Assembly: GCA_910890315.1 (NCBI GenBank)
Contig: CAJVGD010000001.1
Coordinates: 1,054,001-1,118,000, forward strand
Reading direction: 5' to 3'
Origin: Serendipita indica DSM 11827
Taxonomy: Eukaryota > Basidiomycota > Agaricomycetes > Sebacinales > Serendipitaceae
DNA length: 64,000 nucleotides
In this document: positions 35,121 to 47,500 of the stretch, piece after piece
Numbering within the stretch: position 1 is the stretch's first letter
Layout of the letters: every line of letters starts with the position of its first letter
Notes under the pieces: model-generated
Database searches by the model: none
What the model was told of the DNA's origin: nothing
Seen by the model: only the letters and a program-made list of their open reading frames with translations
Position numbers and translations under genes: made by a program

Positions 35121-37911
35121 CTACAGTGCATCCCATAATCGTTTAGTAAAGCTGGGGGGGCCCTTCTCCGCCTGTCGTGCGAGATACCAGCTCTCGTGCT
35201 CGTCAATCTCCGCTTGGCCCTCCAGTAGGTCAATGTACTTTAGCCTGACGGCCCTCTCCTCGCTTTTGAAGTACCAGAATATCATAAACGCGAAGAATAC
35301 CAGGATCATGACATAGGCTGTCACGAATGCGTCGGCTTTAAAGGGCAAAAAGGCGTCGTATCCCTAGAACGGCATGTTGAACAGACCTCAGACGACAAAG
35401 CAGTAGTTACCTTGAATATCATGATAACAGTGGTCGCAAATAGCGCCCATTTGGCCCTGCTTGGCTGTTTCAAAGCCTGGTACGGTAGCGCCTCCCGTGA
35501 CCAGCCTTGGAGCTGCAAAGCCTTCATGAATCTTATGTGCGCGATTAAGATGCAAACTATGTGCAGAAATCAGGACTAGCAACCGCCACTGCAAGTGCTT
35601 ACTCCAAGTTAATCCGCTGCAGGTCGACGCGAGGTTGGTAAAGTAGCTGAAAGCTTCAAGGCAATGAGATTGGTCTCTATACTTGCTCACAGCTTACCTT
35701 TGACAGATCCTTTGGCAACGTTGATAAAGGAGATGAAACAGGACGCAGAGCAAAAGAGAAGCGCAGTCCATGGAATTCCCCACCGGTTCACCTTGAGAAA
35801 TATTGCTGGCGCTTTCTTCTCCAAGGCTAAGCCAAAAAGGACGCGTGAACCAATGAAAAGATCAGTGGCCGCTGCCGAGACGACGAAGATGAGAAGAGCT
35901 CTACAAGAGCCATTCAGTATAACGACCATATTATAGGTTAGGACGCGTACGCATTTATCACATGTCTCAAGACTCCTACGCCGACCAGACTTGCCGCTAA
36001 GGATCATAAGCTTGAGGGAGGGTCACAGCTATAATACGCATACCTAATACAAACGGAGATGCGCCAGCATTTGCACGCGTAGTACTCGAAGCGAAAAGGT
36101 TGGGATGGTTGCTCGGTACGATGAGACCGATCACAAAGACGCCCCTACAAATAGTCAGTCAGGCAGAGGTGCGAGTCGACAGCAATCTCACAGTATGTAA
36201 AGAATGAACACACGCCAGTAAGCTATAGATAATTAATACTGCTCGACGGTAGCCAATACGACATACTGCGCTTAAACGCTTGTGGGTACAGTAAGTAAGT
36301 GACAGCCACAGTTTAACTGCTTACCAGGTGGGATCTCTTTGCGACTAGTAGCTTCTCCAGCGGTGACGGATATCTATCTTGGTGAGCATACGCTTGTCAA
36401 GTAGGTATTGAACGCACGATGACCATCCCACCGAATGCGTAAAGCGCCGTGACTAGTCTGAATCAAAAACCGTGCAAAGTCGCGTATAGGACCTTACCCA
36501 TCACCGCCCAAACACCGAGGAGCTGCCCAACGACTTTGCTGTCCGACACTCTTGGGCTAAAGTAATGACCCAATGGACCGTATGGGGGCACCCAGTATCT
36601 GAAGCCAATTTTGTCCTACACCCGCGTTAATTATATGCATGATCCAAAAGGCTAGACTGACATGGTGTGGGTTGACACCTGCGGCAACTAGGATGCCGAA
36701 TAAGACGAGACCAATCAGAGTTAGGATCTTGACACTGTGCCTCGAGTTGGAATAGCCAAAAGACATGAGTTGAAAGTCCACCTTGACACCCAGAACTCTC
36801 CCTCTCCGAAGGCCCGGACAGGTCTATGTGGGATGGTCAGTCAATAGTCATCCAGAAGCCGCGCCAGTCACGTACAAAATATTGGTGATAAATACTGTCC
36901 GACAGTATCAACAAGTAGCCCGGAAGAGAGTGATAGAACGTACTTAATAGAGCTAAAGAAATGAGTGAGAATGAAGGGTCGTGGCCTCGAGAATAATGCG
37001 TACTAAATAATATATTCCACATCGCAATAGGAGCGTCCGTCGTCCAATAAGATATAACTAGGGGCTGTTAGGGGGCTATTCACACAGATCTTTACTCACT
37101 GATTCCTGCAGAATTGATGTGGGATGGGATGACAAGCATAAGTTTGAATAGATATATCCAGCCCACAGCGAATCCAACACTATTCATAGGTCAACTTGAT
37201 CACGAGGTGCAGTTCGAAATGACCACAGTACCTTGGGTGAACAAAACGAGTCACAAAACCGATGAAGTTTCTTTTATTCGGAAGGAATGTCGCCATCTAT
37301 CGTTCATTAACTTGGGATATCTCCGTGTTAATGAGACGCATACCTCGCACAGGCTCTCCATAGTGAAATAGCTGATGAATGGTAAGATGAGAGTCCTATG
37401 CCATCATGATTACTGACCATATTGCGCCTACAAAGCCATACCCAATCAAAATTCCAAGGGGACCACCTGCATTGACATGAGCTGAATCTACCATACAAAG
37501 TCATACCCACCTTGATTTAGCGCAGTTCCGCCCCCGATGATGAGACCGGTGCCAAAAATGCCTGGCAATATGAGAAGACGCGTTCCAGCCCGGTCCAGTC
37601 CTTACCTCCGAGTGCAATCATTGACATCTACAGCAATTAGAGCAATGAAAACGGTGAAGTGACTTCCTTATACTTACTTGCCGGGCCTTTAGACCACGGT
37701 GGGTCGTATATTGTAGCTTCGGGGAGACATCCTTTGGAATGACCTCGACCTTCTCCACACTTACAGCATCCGATACGATGGAGACTCTTCTACCAACGCC
37801 CGAAGGTTCTTCGAGTGGGTAGTTTTCATCGTATGCAGGCGGGCTCGCATAGACATTATCAACGTCCGCACTCGTCGTCGCCGGAGGAATCGTTGCCCAT
37901 GGATGTGACAT
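35121..37911 (-). CDS. Amino-acid permease, AAT/Dip5-type (tandem copy B)
   Basis: Same family and layout as the neighbours: a ~95-residue N-tail starting MSHPWATIPPATTS, a TM1-2 region with FGTGLIIGGGTALNQGGPLGILIGYGFVG, TFLPNKRNFIGFVTRFVHPR, AATDLFIGSRVLFGLALEKKAPAIFLKVN and a last exon GYDAFLPFKADAFV... with the C-tail LKYIDLLEGQAEIDEHESWYLARQ. It is the most diverged of the three copies: the FRYW motif region is changed and its last-helix loop lacks the basic residues of A and C. The start is the first ATG of the open frame at 37911; an in-frame extension upstream lacks ATG. Exon borders in the middle are uncertain. Confidence 0.75.
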
Positions 37912-38311
37912 GTAATTCGGGGGTTCTGCATCCAAGGCGCATCGTTCTGCGACGTTTATATCCCTTTCGGTCTCAATCAACTGGTCTCTGACCGGTTGAT
38001 GTCCGTAAAGGAGGCTGGGGAGGCGTGATGGACAGCAAATTGTGTTCAAATGCCACTGAGCAAGGTACCCCGTCGTCCTTCAAACAACGAACGTGTGTTC
38101 CTAGTGAATGGCGTCCACTGCCGCATAAACCCCGTCTCTCACATATTCGACGCCATAAGAAGGCTCATACTGAGAACTTCTCCGAGGAAGAATTTGGAAA
38201 ATATGGCAAAATTAGCATAGAAGCGGGAAGCATAATTTCGATTACTGCTAAGTTTACATGATTTGTACGTGGACCGAATGCAATACAATAAAAGATACAC
38301 CTCAAATACGT
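37912..38311. promoter_or_regulatory. Gap between permeases B and C
   Basis: Promoter of permease B and 3' flank of C. An in-frame extension of B without ATG spans 37912-38049. Nothing else recognised. Confidence 0.35.
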
Positions 38312-41277
38312 TTAAGGAGCGACAATTCCGTTGTTTTGTAGCTCATAGCTGCGTTCGTCCAGGTCAATCTCGTATTGCCCCTTTTGCAGGTCAATCGTAT
38401 GCAGGTCAACGAACCGATTCTCGCTGTCACTTCGGTACCATTTCCAGAAAATTGACACCAGGGCAAACCAGAGAAATAGTATGTAAGCGGCAACGAAACC
38501 TCGTCCGCTCCGTTTGGCATAGCTCTCATATCCCTGGCTAGGAGTCAGAATATGACTGGCTGAAGAATTGAACCTTACCTTGAATATACTGAAGATTATA
38601 GTTACGACTAGCCCAAACCAAGTTCCGTACAGTTGAAGCGGTGCGACGTATGGTAGTTCTCGGATATCGCGATTCTGTAGCCTGAAAGCTTTGCGAAATC
38701 GGATATGGGCCCAAAAGATACAGACTAGGCGCCGTCAGTACAGGGCAAAATGAGCAGATGTTTGCGTACTCCAACTAATGGACCCAGCGGATGCTAAACA
38801 GAATAAGCATACCATTCAGACGAACTTGTAAGAAAGACTTACTGGTCAGGTCCACAAAATAGGCAAAGGCTGTCGAGAGTCGTTATTATGACTATCGTCT
38901 ATCGGGAATCTGCATACCTTGGTTTCCATTGTCTTCGTCGTAGCCAATGTAGCTCAGAAAACACCACGCAACTACGGAGGCAAGCGCAAGGGTCGGACGA
39001 CCTTTTGTTGTCACCTTTCGAAGAAACGCTGGTGCCTTTTTGTCCAACGAAAGTCCGTAAAGCATACGAGAGCCCATATAGATATTCGCAGTCGCGCCTG
39101 ACAAGGCAAACACGATGACGGTTCTAGACGGAAATGAGTAGGAGTCGCGCTAGGTGAAGACGTTGCCGTACGCATTGATTATGGGGACGAGAGCTCGGCC
39201 GGCTAGACGGCTGGCGGCTGCATGCCTTCAGCGACATTCTCTAGTTGATAGAAACGTAATTACCAATGATATAAGTGGATGCTTGTCCTTGGAGAGAGAG
39301 TTCAGGATCGGTCAGCGCAGGGTCTACAATAATTGTTAGCGATATCTCCACATCAGAGAGCAAACAACTTGCCATCTCCTCTGCAGATCATCCCAATAAT
39401 GAACGCGGTTCTAGTGCAAATTCAGCGGGTGCAAGAGCTCATAAACACGGACTTACGAAATGTACAAGACAAAAACAAGACGGTAGGCTGTCTGCGGTTA
39501 GAACCAGAATATTGTTCCGGAAACATGCATACTTTGCTTGATGGCTGCGAAAGGGTTAGATTGACTTTGTTATAAGGTAATCTTATACCTTTTGGGATAG
39601 AGGTGCGTGGATTTGCGACTTCACCAACCACAAAACCAATCTATACAAGACGGTTAGCATGAGCTCAAAGGCCGAATGTGCTCTTTACCATCTCCAGTCC
39701 AACATAGGCAAAGTATATTCGGACGAGTGCTGCCCAAAAACCAAGAAACACATCCTTGGGCTCCGTTCCACCTGGAGGGTCAACAATCCCGACTCCGTGG
39801 CCCATTGGACCAAATGGAGATCCCCAGAAACGGAAGCCTATGCGATCGAAACCGCCACCCTCAAGCCGAGCACCTCCTAGGCTGACCACCAGGCCGAAGA
39901 TTGCTAGAGCAATGAGGGCGAGAACTTTGAAACTTTTGACGCGTCAACTTTTGTTTATGATCACTAGAGGACGGCTCACCTGGATAACCAGAATTCCAAT
40001 ATACCAAATGCTTTGATGGCACTGATTCTGTGTTAGCGTATGAATAAAGGAGGCGGTTTGCGTACAGAAGATTGGCTGCAATAACTTGAAAGAGGTGAGT
40101 TTTATCGTATGGTTTCATGTGAGATCTCACCGAGTATTACTGTGGTAAATCAAAGTCAATGAATGATCAATAAATTAGCAGAAGAACTTACTGAAGAAGA
40201 AACGAGAGAGTCCTCTTGCCACTTCGGATTGGAAGGGACTTGTATTAGGGTGACCGATTGCTTGATTTACATGAGCCAATACTAGGGGAAGAGAGTCAGG
40301 GATGAACCCGATGACGAAGAGTGAGCATACCGGTGGCTGCCGTATTAATGTGGGAAGGAGGTACGAATACGAATTCTAGAATAAACGTCCAGCCGAGTCC
40401 CATCCCTATACTACATTTCCTCGATTAGTGTTCTGGACCATTTCAGGAAGAATGCTCACGATGGATGAATATATTTGGTCACGGCACCAATGAACCCTTG
40501 CTTGTCCGGTGAAAAGGTGAGCAACTAAAACCTATCAGTCGGATGCAGGAAGTAACGTTGAAGCTGACTTGCCTCGCACAAGGCGGTCATCATGCAGTAG
40601 CTGGGTCAGGGTTAATATGTTTGTTGGTCTGATGGGTGTACACCTACGCAGTAAAGCCTGTAGAATATTGATTTGACGAAAAGTGTCAGAATTATTGGAC
40701 TCACCTAAAAATACAAATCCGAGCACGAGACCCAGAGGTCCACCTGTGGATTTCGCTTAGAGCCGTTCGACACATCGGCAATTGATTGATCATACCTTGA
40801 TGGAGTGCTGTCCCAGATGCCTATTATAAACCCATGAGCAAGCGTTTTGACCGAGTAAGCGTTTGCTCACCACTAGTACACCAGTGCCCAGTACAACCCC
40901 TATAGTAATCATGGTGACCTACTCAATATTAGTACAACGAATGAAGCTCTGACGTGGTTGTATAGACTCACCTGCCAAGCATCCAACTCTCTCCAAAGCC
41001 GGCGAGCTGTATTCGTCTGGGTCTGAGCAGGGTCCTGGGGTGCCACTTGTCTGATAGACGCATCGTCTTCGGTGATTTCGCTTTCTGCATTTCCTGATTG
41101 CCTCGTCGCTGTCGGATAAAGTTGAGGACGATTTAACCCCACAGGCGCTGTGCCGATGTGAGGTGGCCAGACGTGGCCAACTTGTGCATTTAGTGGACGA
41201 CCAATTCCTGGTGGGCTTATAGGGCTGAGAGGACTCGGAATCTGGAAAGGGAACGGATCGCCTTGGGAGTGAGCCAT
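38312..41277 (-). CDS. Amino-acid permease, AAT/Dip5-type (tandem copy C)
   Basis: The N-tail starts MAHSQGDPFPFQIPSPLSPISPP, close to that of copy A, and is followed by VTMITIG/VLGTGVLVASGTALHQGGPLGLVLGFVFLG. Further blocks are GFRFWGSPFGPMGHGVG, FLGFWAALVRIYFAYVGLEM, VGEVANPRTSIPKGI, GATANIYMGSRMLYGLSLDKKAPAFLRKV and the final GYESYAKRSGRGFVAAYILFLW with the tail DLHTIDLQKGQYEIDLDERSYEL. The shared N-tail words and matching tail motif show that A and C are closest. It is a predicted plasma-membrane amino-acid/H+ symporter with unknown substrate. The gene is divergent from the membrane protein at 42241. Confidence 0.8.
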
Positions 41278-42240
41278 TTCGCAGAGTGTACAAGGATTGG
41301 AGGAATTTCTCACAATTCTCCCGACGTGACTAGGTCTAAATATACGGGCGCGATTCAATGGGCTGGGTCTTATCTCCTCCTTAGGAAGAGGCTGGTTAAG
41401 CACAGCCTAAAACTCCGAATCTGCCAATTAGTAGATGCCGAACCAAGGAACAAGGGACGAGAGATGCCTCGTTGTGGTGCAAGATCTGAACGCGGACGTC
41501 CACGGAAATGACACGGACTAGCGATGAAGATATGGCCCATTGGTTCTCGTTGCGCTGGCATCAATGGTTATATTCTATGCTAGTGTATGCGGTGGCGCTT
41601 GGAGCATGGCTCGGTAGCGTTTGGTGGATTTGGCGAGCGGACATTAGGGAACGCTCGTCTCAAACAAAAGCTGTACCCTGCGGGTTAAGATAATCATATT
41701 GAATTAGAGTCAATAGGACCCATAGCTACGAATGGCCTGGTTCCACTGCCAGCAACAAGCCTAGCCGTGGGCGGGCCATGGGCGGGCTCTCAGGTGTCTG
41801 CTCCTCCCCAATAAAATTATTAGAAATGCCGATTTGCCTTTTCGTAGTCGAGGCTTTGGGTCGCCTTGCAAGCGGCGCCTCGTGGCCACACAGAAGTCGC
41901 CGCCGTTCCCGGAGTTTTCGCCCTCCAGCTTGGACTCTCCCTCTACGGCCCTCACGTTCTCCGGCGCGCTCAGTCGCCCAGCTTCGTCTCCTTTTCCTCC
42001 TCTTCTTGTATATCAACAACAGGCAGCTAGGCCCGCCAACGATCCCCCTACTTTTTCCACTCAATTTCGCAGCACTGGCCGGCTCCTCGTACGACTCCGC
42101 ACGCCCTTCCATCCACCCATTTCACCGCAAAACGAAGCTTTAGCACTCCTATCACGTTTTTACGCCAACGTTTGAGACGATCCCATTTTTTTCCACATTT
42201 TTACGACATCTTTTCAGTCCCTTTTTTCCCAACACGCACT
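41278..42240. promoter_or_regulatory. Long divergent promoter, permease C / MARVEL-like gene
   Basis: At 963 bp this is the longest gene-free stretch. From ~41860 to 42240 it is strongly C/T-rich on the plus strand (runs such as TCTCCTTTTCCTCCTCTTCTTG and several T tracts), typical of the core promoter and leader of highly expressed fungal genes. A 61-codon open frame with one hydrophobic helix (41508-41693) lies at the other end but has no other support. Confidence 0.45.
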
Positions 42241-43499
42241 ATGGTCGCCATTACTCTTCCTGCTCGTCGCTCGTTCCTCCAAGAGCGCACTATTAAATTT
42301 GGTACGTACAAATATTCTCTCAACGGAGGGAGTCGTAGCCTTCTGCTGCCCTCGCCGCCAACTCGATGCGTGGCTACTGTGCTCACCGCCCTGTTCACAG
42401 GCATTACACAAGCCTTTACCTCGATATGGCTTCTGGTCCTAGTGATCTACTACTCCAAGGGACATTCCTTTATGTCGCCCCTCCAAGCTTCCGTCTACCA
42501 ATTCCTCATCTCCACCAACATCATCACCCTGACGTTCTTTTTGATCTTGTAAGTCGTCACAGTGAATATTTCTCATGGTATCTGATCTGTCTTAGTGCCG
42601 CCCTGCAAGTCTACAGCATCCGCCACCAAGTTGCCTACGTTTGCAGCAGCGTTGTCAGTGAAATGACTCTCCTCTGCGTTGTCATTTTCCTCCAAACTGG
42701 TATGTGCTTCAGAGACACTAGACTCTAGAGTCTTACATCAGTCTAGTCGCAGCCATTGCCTTCTCGGCCAGTGTCCAGTCCTTTGCCTGCTCTGCAAACA
42801 ACTGCCGAGAGAGCGTCTTCTTTGCTATTGTCGCTTGGCTCGCCCCTCTCCTTTGTAAGTTTCGTGTACTTGGGTTTCATGTCCTCAGGCTTACGTCCTC
42901 TATCAGTCGTCATCCACACCGTCGAGTTTATTGCCCGCGCCCGCCGCCTCTCGACTCCCGAGACCAAAGTGTGGAATACTGCGACCTGGCTCGTCAACTG
43001 GGAGGAGACGGCCGTCGTTGTCGATTCGACCGACGTTGAAAAGGGACTTTCTGCCCCTAAGCCCCTCGTCTTGCCCATCAAGAATTCCTCGAACAAGGGC
43101 CCCAGGTCCAAGGAGATGCCAGCACAACGTGCAATTTCCAAGGCGTACCGAAACATGCGCGGAAAGAGCATGCCCCCTCCAGCTCTGCCCCCCAAGAGCC
43201 CGCGCTTTGCCCCCGTTTCGGAAAAGGATATCATCAACAAGGCTCGCTTCAGCGCCAACGGCGACCAAGTGATCTTGATCGTACCCTCAAAGCTCCAGTA
43301 CACCGTGCCCCGCCTCAGCCACCCACCTAAATACTTTATCCAGATCCCAGAGAACATCTCCTACGTCGTCCCTCGATTGTCAAAGCCCCCTTGCCCAAAG
43401 ATTCGTGCAAAGGAGAGGCGCAGAGCTCGCAAGGCAGCTGCCGCATCTGCTGCCGGCGCCATCTCCCCACGCAAGTGGGTCTCGACGATCATGTCGTGA
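42241..43499 (+). CDS. MARVEL-like four-helix membrane protein
   Basis: Exons 42241-42301, 42401-42548, 42596-42699, 42747-42854 and 42907-43499 give 337 aa. Four hydrophobic helices occupy residues ~20-155: FTSIWLLVLVIYYS, FLISTNIITLTFFLIFAALQV, SEMTLLCVVIFLQTVAAIAFSAS and VFFAIVAWLAPLLFVVIH. CSANNCRES lies in a loop as in fungal MARVEL proteins. The remaining ~180 residues form a basic cytosolic tail with repeated VPRLS.PP words (YTVPRLSHPPKYF and YVVPRLSKPPCPK) and a lysine/arginine-rich end. The role is unknown; fungal relatives sit in plasma-membrane domains. The start is supported by a long CT-rich leader immediately before the ATG. Confidence 0.7.
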
Positions 43500-43869
43500 A
43501 TGGAAGCAATACAGCAACTTGGTTTTGCCTCTAATCCTTCTCCCTCTTCCTCTCCTCTTCTCACCCTCTCTGTACAACTCTGTTCTCTGGCAATGGCGGT
43601 CACGGACTTTTGATGACATACGATGATGATGACTTCGTTCTACTGTATCGATAGAACTGGACAAGTGGAGATGTCCGATTGGATAGACGCACGTCGTTTT
43701 TGCCGCTACGCGGCGCGACGCACGCACCCAACCTGTAGCATTCCTTTACACTGTCGGTCCTTTTTGTGAAACCACTGGATTAAAACCCAACTTTTGCGCC
43801 CCGTCTGAGATCGTAAGCCACTCGCTGTGGTAACGATTCACCTTGAATTCACCTTTGCCTTTGATTACG
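43500..43869. other. Intergenic, MARVEL-like 3' flank and CZIB promoter
   Basis: Begins with a CT-rich stretch (43525-43580) likely in the 3' UTR. No coding frame or RNA gene recognised. Confidence 0.35.
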
Positions 43870-44669
43870 ATGGTCGTGCGTCCTGAACTTGGGTTCATGG
43901 CTTAAATTTCACCTATTGTACAGAAATTGCAACTTTACATCAAAGCCGAGCTTGAAAACGTGACGGATCTCGCGCCAGCGTCTGATGACTTTGAGTGGTT
44001 CTTCAATGCGAGTCCAATCGGACCAAACACAAATCGAGTGCTCTTATCTCATCTCACTCGCTAGGTCAAATGCAACTCTTGCAACGAACAGCACCCAAAG
44101 CTCGTCTCGCTGAACCGCACAGTGCGTCTCTCGAGCATCATCTCGCTTCCACCGCCATTACACACTTTGAATGTACCCATTCTGCAAGTGATGAAAACTG
44201 ATTGGGTTCATTATGATAGGAAGAGCGACCGTTGACGATGGGGAAAGGGACCATGGCGAATTTTGTGTGGAAGTGCAGCAATTGCAAGCGCGAGTCGTCT
44301 GCCAAATTCGATACCCCGACGCCGTCACAGCCCGCTCTTAGGCCATATACCTCTGAACAGAGCGGTCAATTTGCACCGTTGATCACCATAGAGTGCCGAG
44401 GACTCGAATTCGTGGGCTTCAATCCACAGGTACCTATGTCTTGTAATAGGGGTTATGATACTGAATTTTATCCGTCTAGGGTATCTGGAAGTGTAAGGGT
44501 GCAGAATCAGAGACCGTCTTTGACGAAGTTGATCTCAGTGAGGGGGAGTGGGTGGATTATGATGAAAAGGCAAGTATTCTTGACATCCATGGATTCGATA
44601 CTGAGGAATTTGCAGGCATCATTGCCCGTGGGTGTCACCTCTATCGAATCCAAATGGGCGAGAGCGTAG
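43870..44669 (+). CDS. CXXC-motif zinc-binding protein (CZIB/C1orf123, DUF866)
   Basis: Exons 43870-43875, 43924-44007, 44065-44121, 44220-44429, 44480-44569 and 44616-44669 give 166 aa, the usual size. Two CXXC pairs bind zinc: VKCNSCNEQHPK and WKCSNCKRES. They are followed by TIECRGLEFVGFNP, WKCKG and the acidic DEVDLSEGEWVDYDEK. The family is conserved across eukaryotes with poorly known function. Two introns, 44008-44064 (GCGAGT...CTAG) and 44570-44615 (GCAAGT...GCAG), are best read as GC-AG introns because they alone keep the conserved protein sequence continuous. The first exon has only two codons. Confidence 0.85.
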
Positions 44670-44731
44670 CAGCATAATTCTAGTATGCTATATTCAAACA
44701 ATTGAAACACGTTCGTTCTATGAGGTGAGAC

Positions 44732-45918
44732 TTAGTCGGCGTCCGTCACATCCCAGTCCGTGACGAGATCTACACAAATCGTCAGCACTTGAACCCGCAA
44801 AAGTCGAAACGCACACTCGTCCAAACCATGAAGAGTCTCCATCTCCTTGTCAGATAACTCAAAGTCATACAAGTTTTTATTTTCGATGATGCGCTCCTTG
44901 GTCACAGATTTTGGAAGGGGGATGTAGCCCTAAACCGACGCTAACCTCAAGATGAGCACGGTTCAGTGGTACCACTCACTCTTTGCAGCGAATAGCGGAG
45001 AAGGATTTGGGCTGGAGACTTGGAGTGCCGCTTGGCGAGTTCGACAATGGTTGGATGCTTGAAGCGGAGGCCACGAACAACAGGACCCCATGCCTACAAG
45101 TGTTTGTTACCTCACGTGTAGGCTTGGTGATCGATACACACCTCAAGGACAATTCCAAGTTCCCTACAACGCTCGACAATAGGATCCCTTGTCATGAATG
45201 GATGCAAGTCGACCTATAGTAATGTCAAGGAGTATCAATTCAATAAGATGAAAGCGTACCTGGTTGATGACTGGCATCTCCACACCGTCTGCCATCATCT
45301 CATCAAGATGTGCAACGCCGTAGTTGCTCACGCCCACGCTCCTTAGTTTGCCTTCCTCTTTCGCCTCTAGCACTGCCTTCCAGCTCTCCTTTCGCATCTG
45401 TGGTCCACCCAGTGGGCTGTGAATGAGGTAGAGGTCGATATATTCTAAGCCACGACACTTTTCGAACGATGTCTCAATAGCTCGCTTGGTCGCGCTGTAT
45501 CCTCTATTGCTTTGAAGTTTTGTGGTGAACCAGATGCTTGAGCGTGGTGTATTTGTTGATGTGCAAAAGTCGATGATCGCCTTTGCGCATTCTGCCTCGT
45601 TCCCGTACCATGCGGCTGAATCAATGAGACGATATCCTTGCTGCACTCATTCAGTACTATATATCTGTGGCCCGCAGCGTTACTCGCCTCAAGCGCAATC
45701 GTGACACTCCTATAGGCCTCTTCGCCAGACATTTCATAGACACCTGCATAGTTGCCAGAAATTAGACCATCTATGAGCTATTAGACCGCTTACCAAAGCC
45801 GATATGGGGTATCTCCCGTCCGTCCTTGAGCTTATATATGACGTTGGTCTGCGTACCAGAGTTTCGGCAAAGAACCCACCCGAATTCTAGAATCTAATGT
45901 GAGGTTACTCGTAGACAT
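44732..45918 (-). CDS. Aldo-keto reductase
   Basis: The protein starts MSTSNLTLDSRI, then YKLKDGREIPHIGFGVYEMS. The catalytic tetrad is visible: Asp and Tyr in YRLIDSAAWYGNE, Lys in FTTKLQS and His in YLIHSPLGG. NADPH-binding GVSNYG, then [36 protein letters not shown], and the end LDEYLVTDWDVTDAD complete the family pattern. It is a cytosolic carbonyl reductase of the fungal AKR3/AKR5 kind; the substrate is unknown. The intron 45641-45687 begins GCGAGT (GC-AG), joining IALE to QGYRLID. The first intron appears to be only 31 nt, so that junction is tentative. It is divergent from BRX1 by 173 bp. Confidence 0.85.
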
Positions 45919-46091
45919 GGTGATCTTTGCACGAGTTCTAGTTGTCGCCACAAGAAGGTGGAGTCGAAGTGAGCACATTCGGGCACAGTGGGCCGTAATC
46001 GTAAGACAACAAGGTTAACTTCTAGAAGGTGATCTACACCGATTGATCTCACTTCTCAAGTTGCTCCACATCCTATTTACCAACCACGACA

Positions 46092-47239
46092 ATGGCGTCT
46101 GCACTCAAGGCCCAGAGCAAGATAGCAAGTAAGATAGAGGCCAAGGAGAGCAGAAAAAAGCAAAAACAGAAGCGAGACGTGGCAGACGAGGACGAGGATA
46201 CGATCATGCAAGAGGCCTCCAAGGACATGGTCAAAGTGGCGACCTCAACGAGCGAAACTAAAAAGAGAAACAAGCAAAGAGTGCTACTCCTCTGCTCTAG
46301 AGGTGTCACGCATCGAATGCGCCACCTAATGAACGATTTGGAGGCATTGCTACCTCAGGTGAAAAAAGGTATGCCCTCTTTGCGAATGGAGACGAGCCCT
46401 GATTTCTCGCAAAGATTCAAAGCTAGACTCGAAGAACAATTTGGGACTTTTGCCCGAGCTTGCGGATCTTAACAATTGTAACAACACACTGTATTTTGAA
46501 GCCCGAAGGCATGAGGACTTGTACATGTGGGCAGCAAAGACGCCGAATGGACCAAGTATCAAAATGCATGTGCAAACATCCATACGATGGATGAGCTTAA
46601 GATGACTGGCAACTGTCTCAAGGGCAGCCGAGGGATCGTCAGCTTTGACAAAGCATTCGACGACACCGAGTGGGGAAGACTCGTCAAAGAAGTCTTTACA
46701 CAGGTGGGCATCATTGACACCTTGGTCGAAGTACTGACCACGGAATAGATATTTTGCGTGCCCCCTCTTGCCAGGCGGTCAAAGCCGTTCATCGACCACA
46801 TCCTTACGTTCTCGCTACTGGATGGAAAGATATGGTTCCGTAACTTTCAGGTAAGTGCCGCGTATGTGAAGTGAGATATTCCATAAACCGAACTGCAGAT
46901 TATGGAAAAGAACCCAGAGCAGCCAAACGCTCCCGCACAGACCAGCTTGGTGGAAATTGGGCCTCGATTTGTACTGACACCGATTAAAATTTTCGAGGGT
47001 GCCTTCAACGGTGCAACCGTCTACTCGAATCCTGGTAAGCCTTTGTGTGATTCTCACCGCTAACGGACTTAACCGCCTCTGCAGAATTTGTGACACCAAC
47101 CGCGGTACGTTCGGCGCTACGAAGAGCCCAGGGAGAAAAGTACCGAATCCGCAAGGGCGTCGAAAGCGAACGTGCGGATCGGAGGGAACTGCGGAGACGA
47201 CCGGAAGACGAACTGGCAGTATCCAAAGTATTTTCCTAG
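46092..47239 (+). CDS. BRX1: Ribosome biogenesis protein Brx1 (Brix domain)
   Basis: A basic N-terminal extension precedes the Brix domain: RVLLLCSRGVTHRMRHLMNDLEALLPQVKKDSKLD, the Asn-rich NNCNNTLYFEARRHEDLYMW, NGPSIKMHVQ, HTMDELKMTGNCLKGSRGIVSFD, PFIDHILTFSLLDGKIWFRNFQI and VEIGPRFVLTPIKIFEG. The C-terminus is a charged helix. Exons are about 46092-46368, 46415-46703, 46749-46850, 46899-47034 and 47085-47239. Brx1 binds pre-rRNA in early 60S assembly. Exon 2 is out of frame with itself at 46573-46577: GTGCAAACATC reads ...HVQ then breaks, while one more A gives HVQNIHTMDEL. This is almost certainly a homopolymer error in the sequence. Confidence 0.88.
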
Positions 47240-47418
47240 CTTGTTCTATCATCCCTGTTCACTTTTTTGTGCTCCTGTCGAATGTGACGCGGATCATTCA
47301 CGAGCTATCTCGGCTGTGAGAATTGGCACTCTAGACTGACAATCTTGTTCGTTTGGCATATTTCCTTACTCGACCGAACCGGGTTAGATTAGCGAGCTGA
47401 TCTGGGCGCCGCCGTTCA

Positions 47419-47424
47419 TATAAA
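47419..47424 (+). promoter_or_regulatory. TATA box of the PGK gene
   Basis: TATAAA lies 77 bp before the start codon of phosphoglycerate kinase and is followed by a pyrimidine-rich leader ending ACCACT. This arrangement is usual for strongly transcribed fungal glycolytic genes. Position and sequence are seen; activity is inferred. Confidence 0.5.
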
Positions 47425-47500
47425 GGACCCGCCCATTACGCCGACATCTCTGGCCCCGACCGCCACCCGTCCTTTGAAAAAGTCCTTGCAAGAAACCACT

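Noticed and set aside
41508-41693. 61-codon ORF with one hydrophobic helix
   Set aside because: No homology, splice signals or leader features; the length is compatible with chance in this stretch.
26093-45918. Possible secondary-metabolite cluster (P450, permeases, aldo-keto reductase)
   Set aside because: No backbone enzyme (PKS, NRPS, terpene synthase) or cluster regulator is present, and housekeeping genes such as bL27m and CZIB lie in between.
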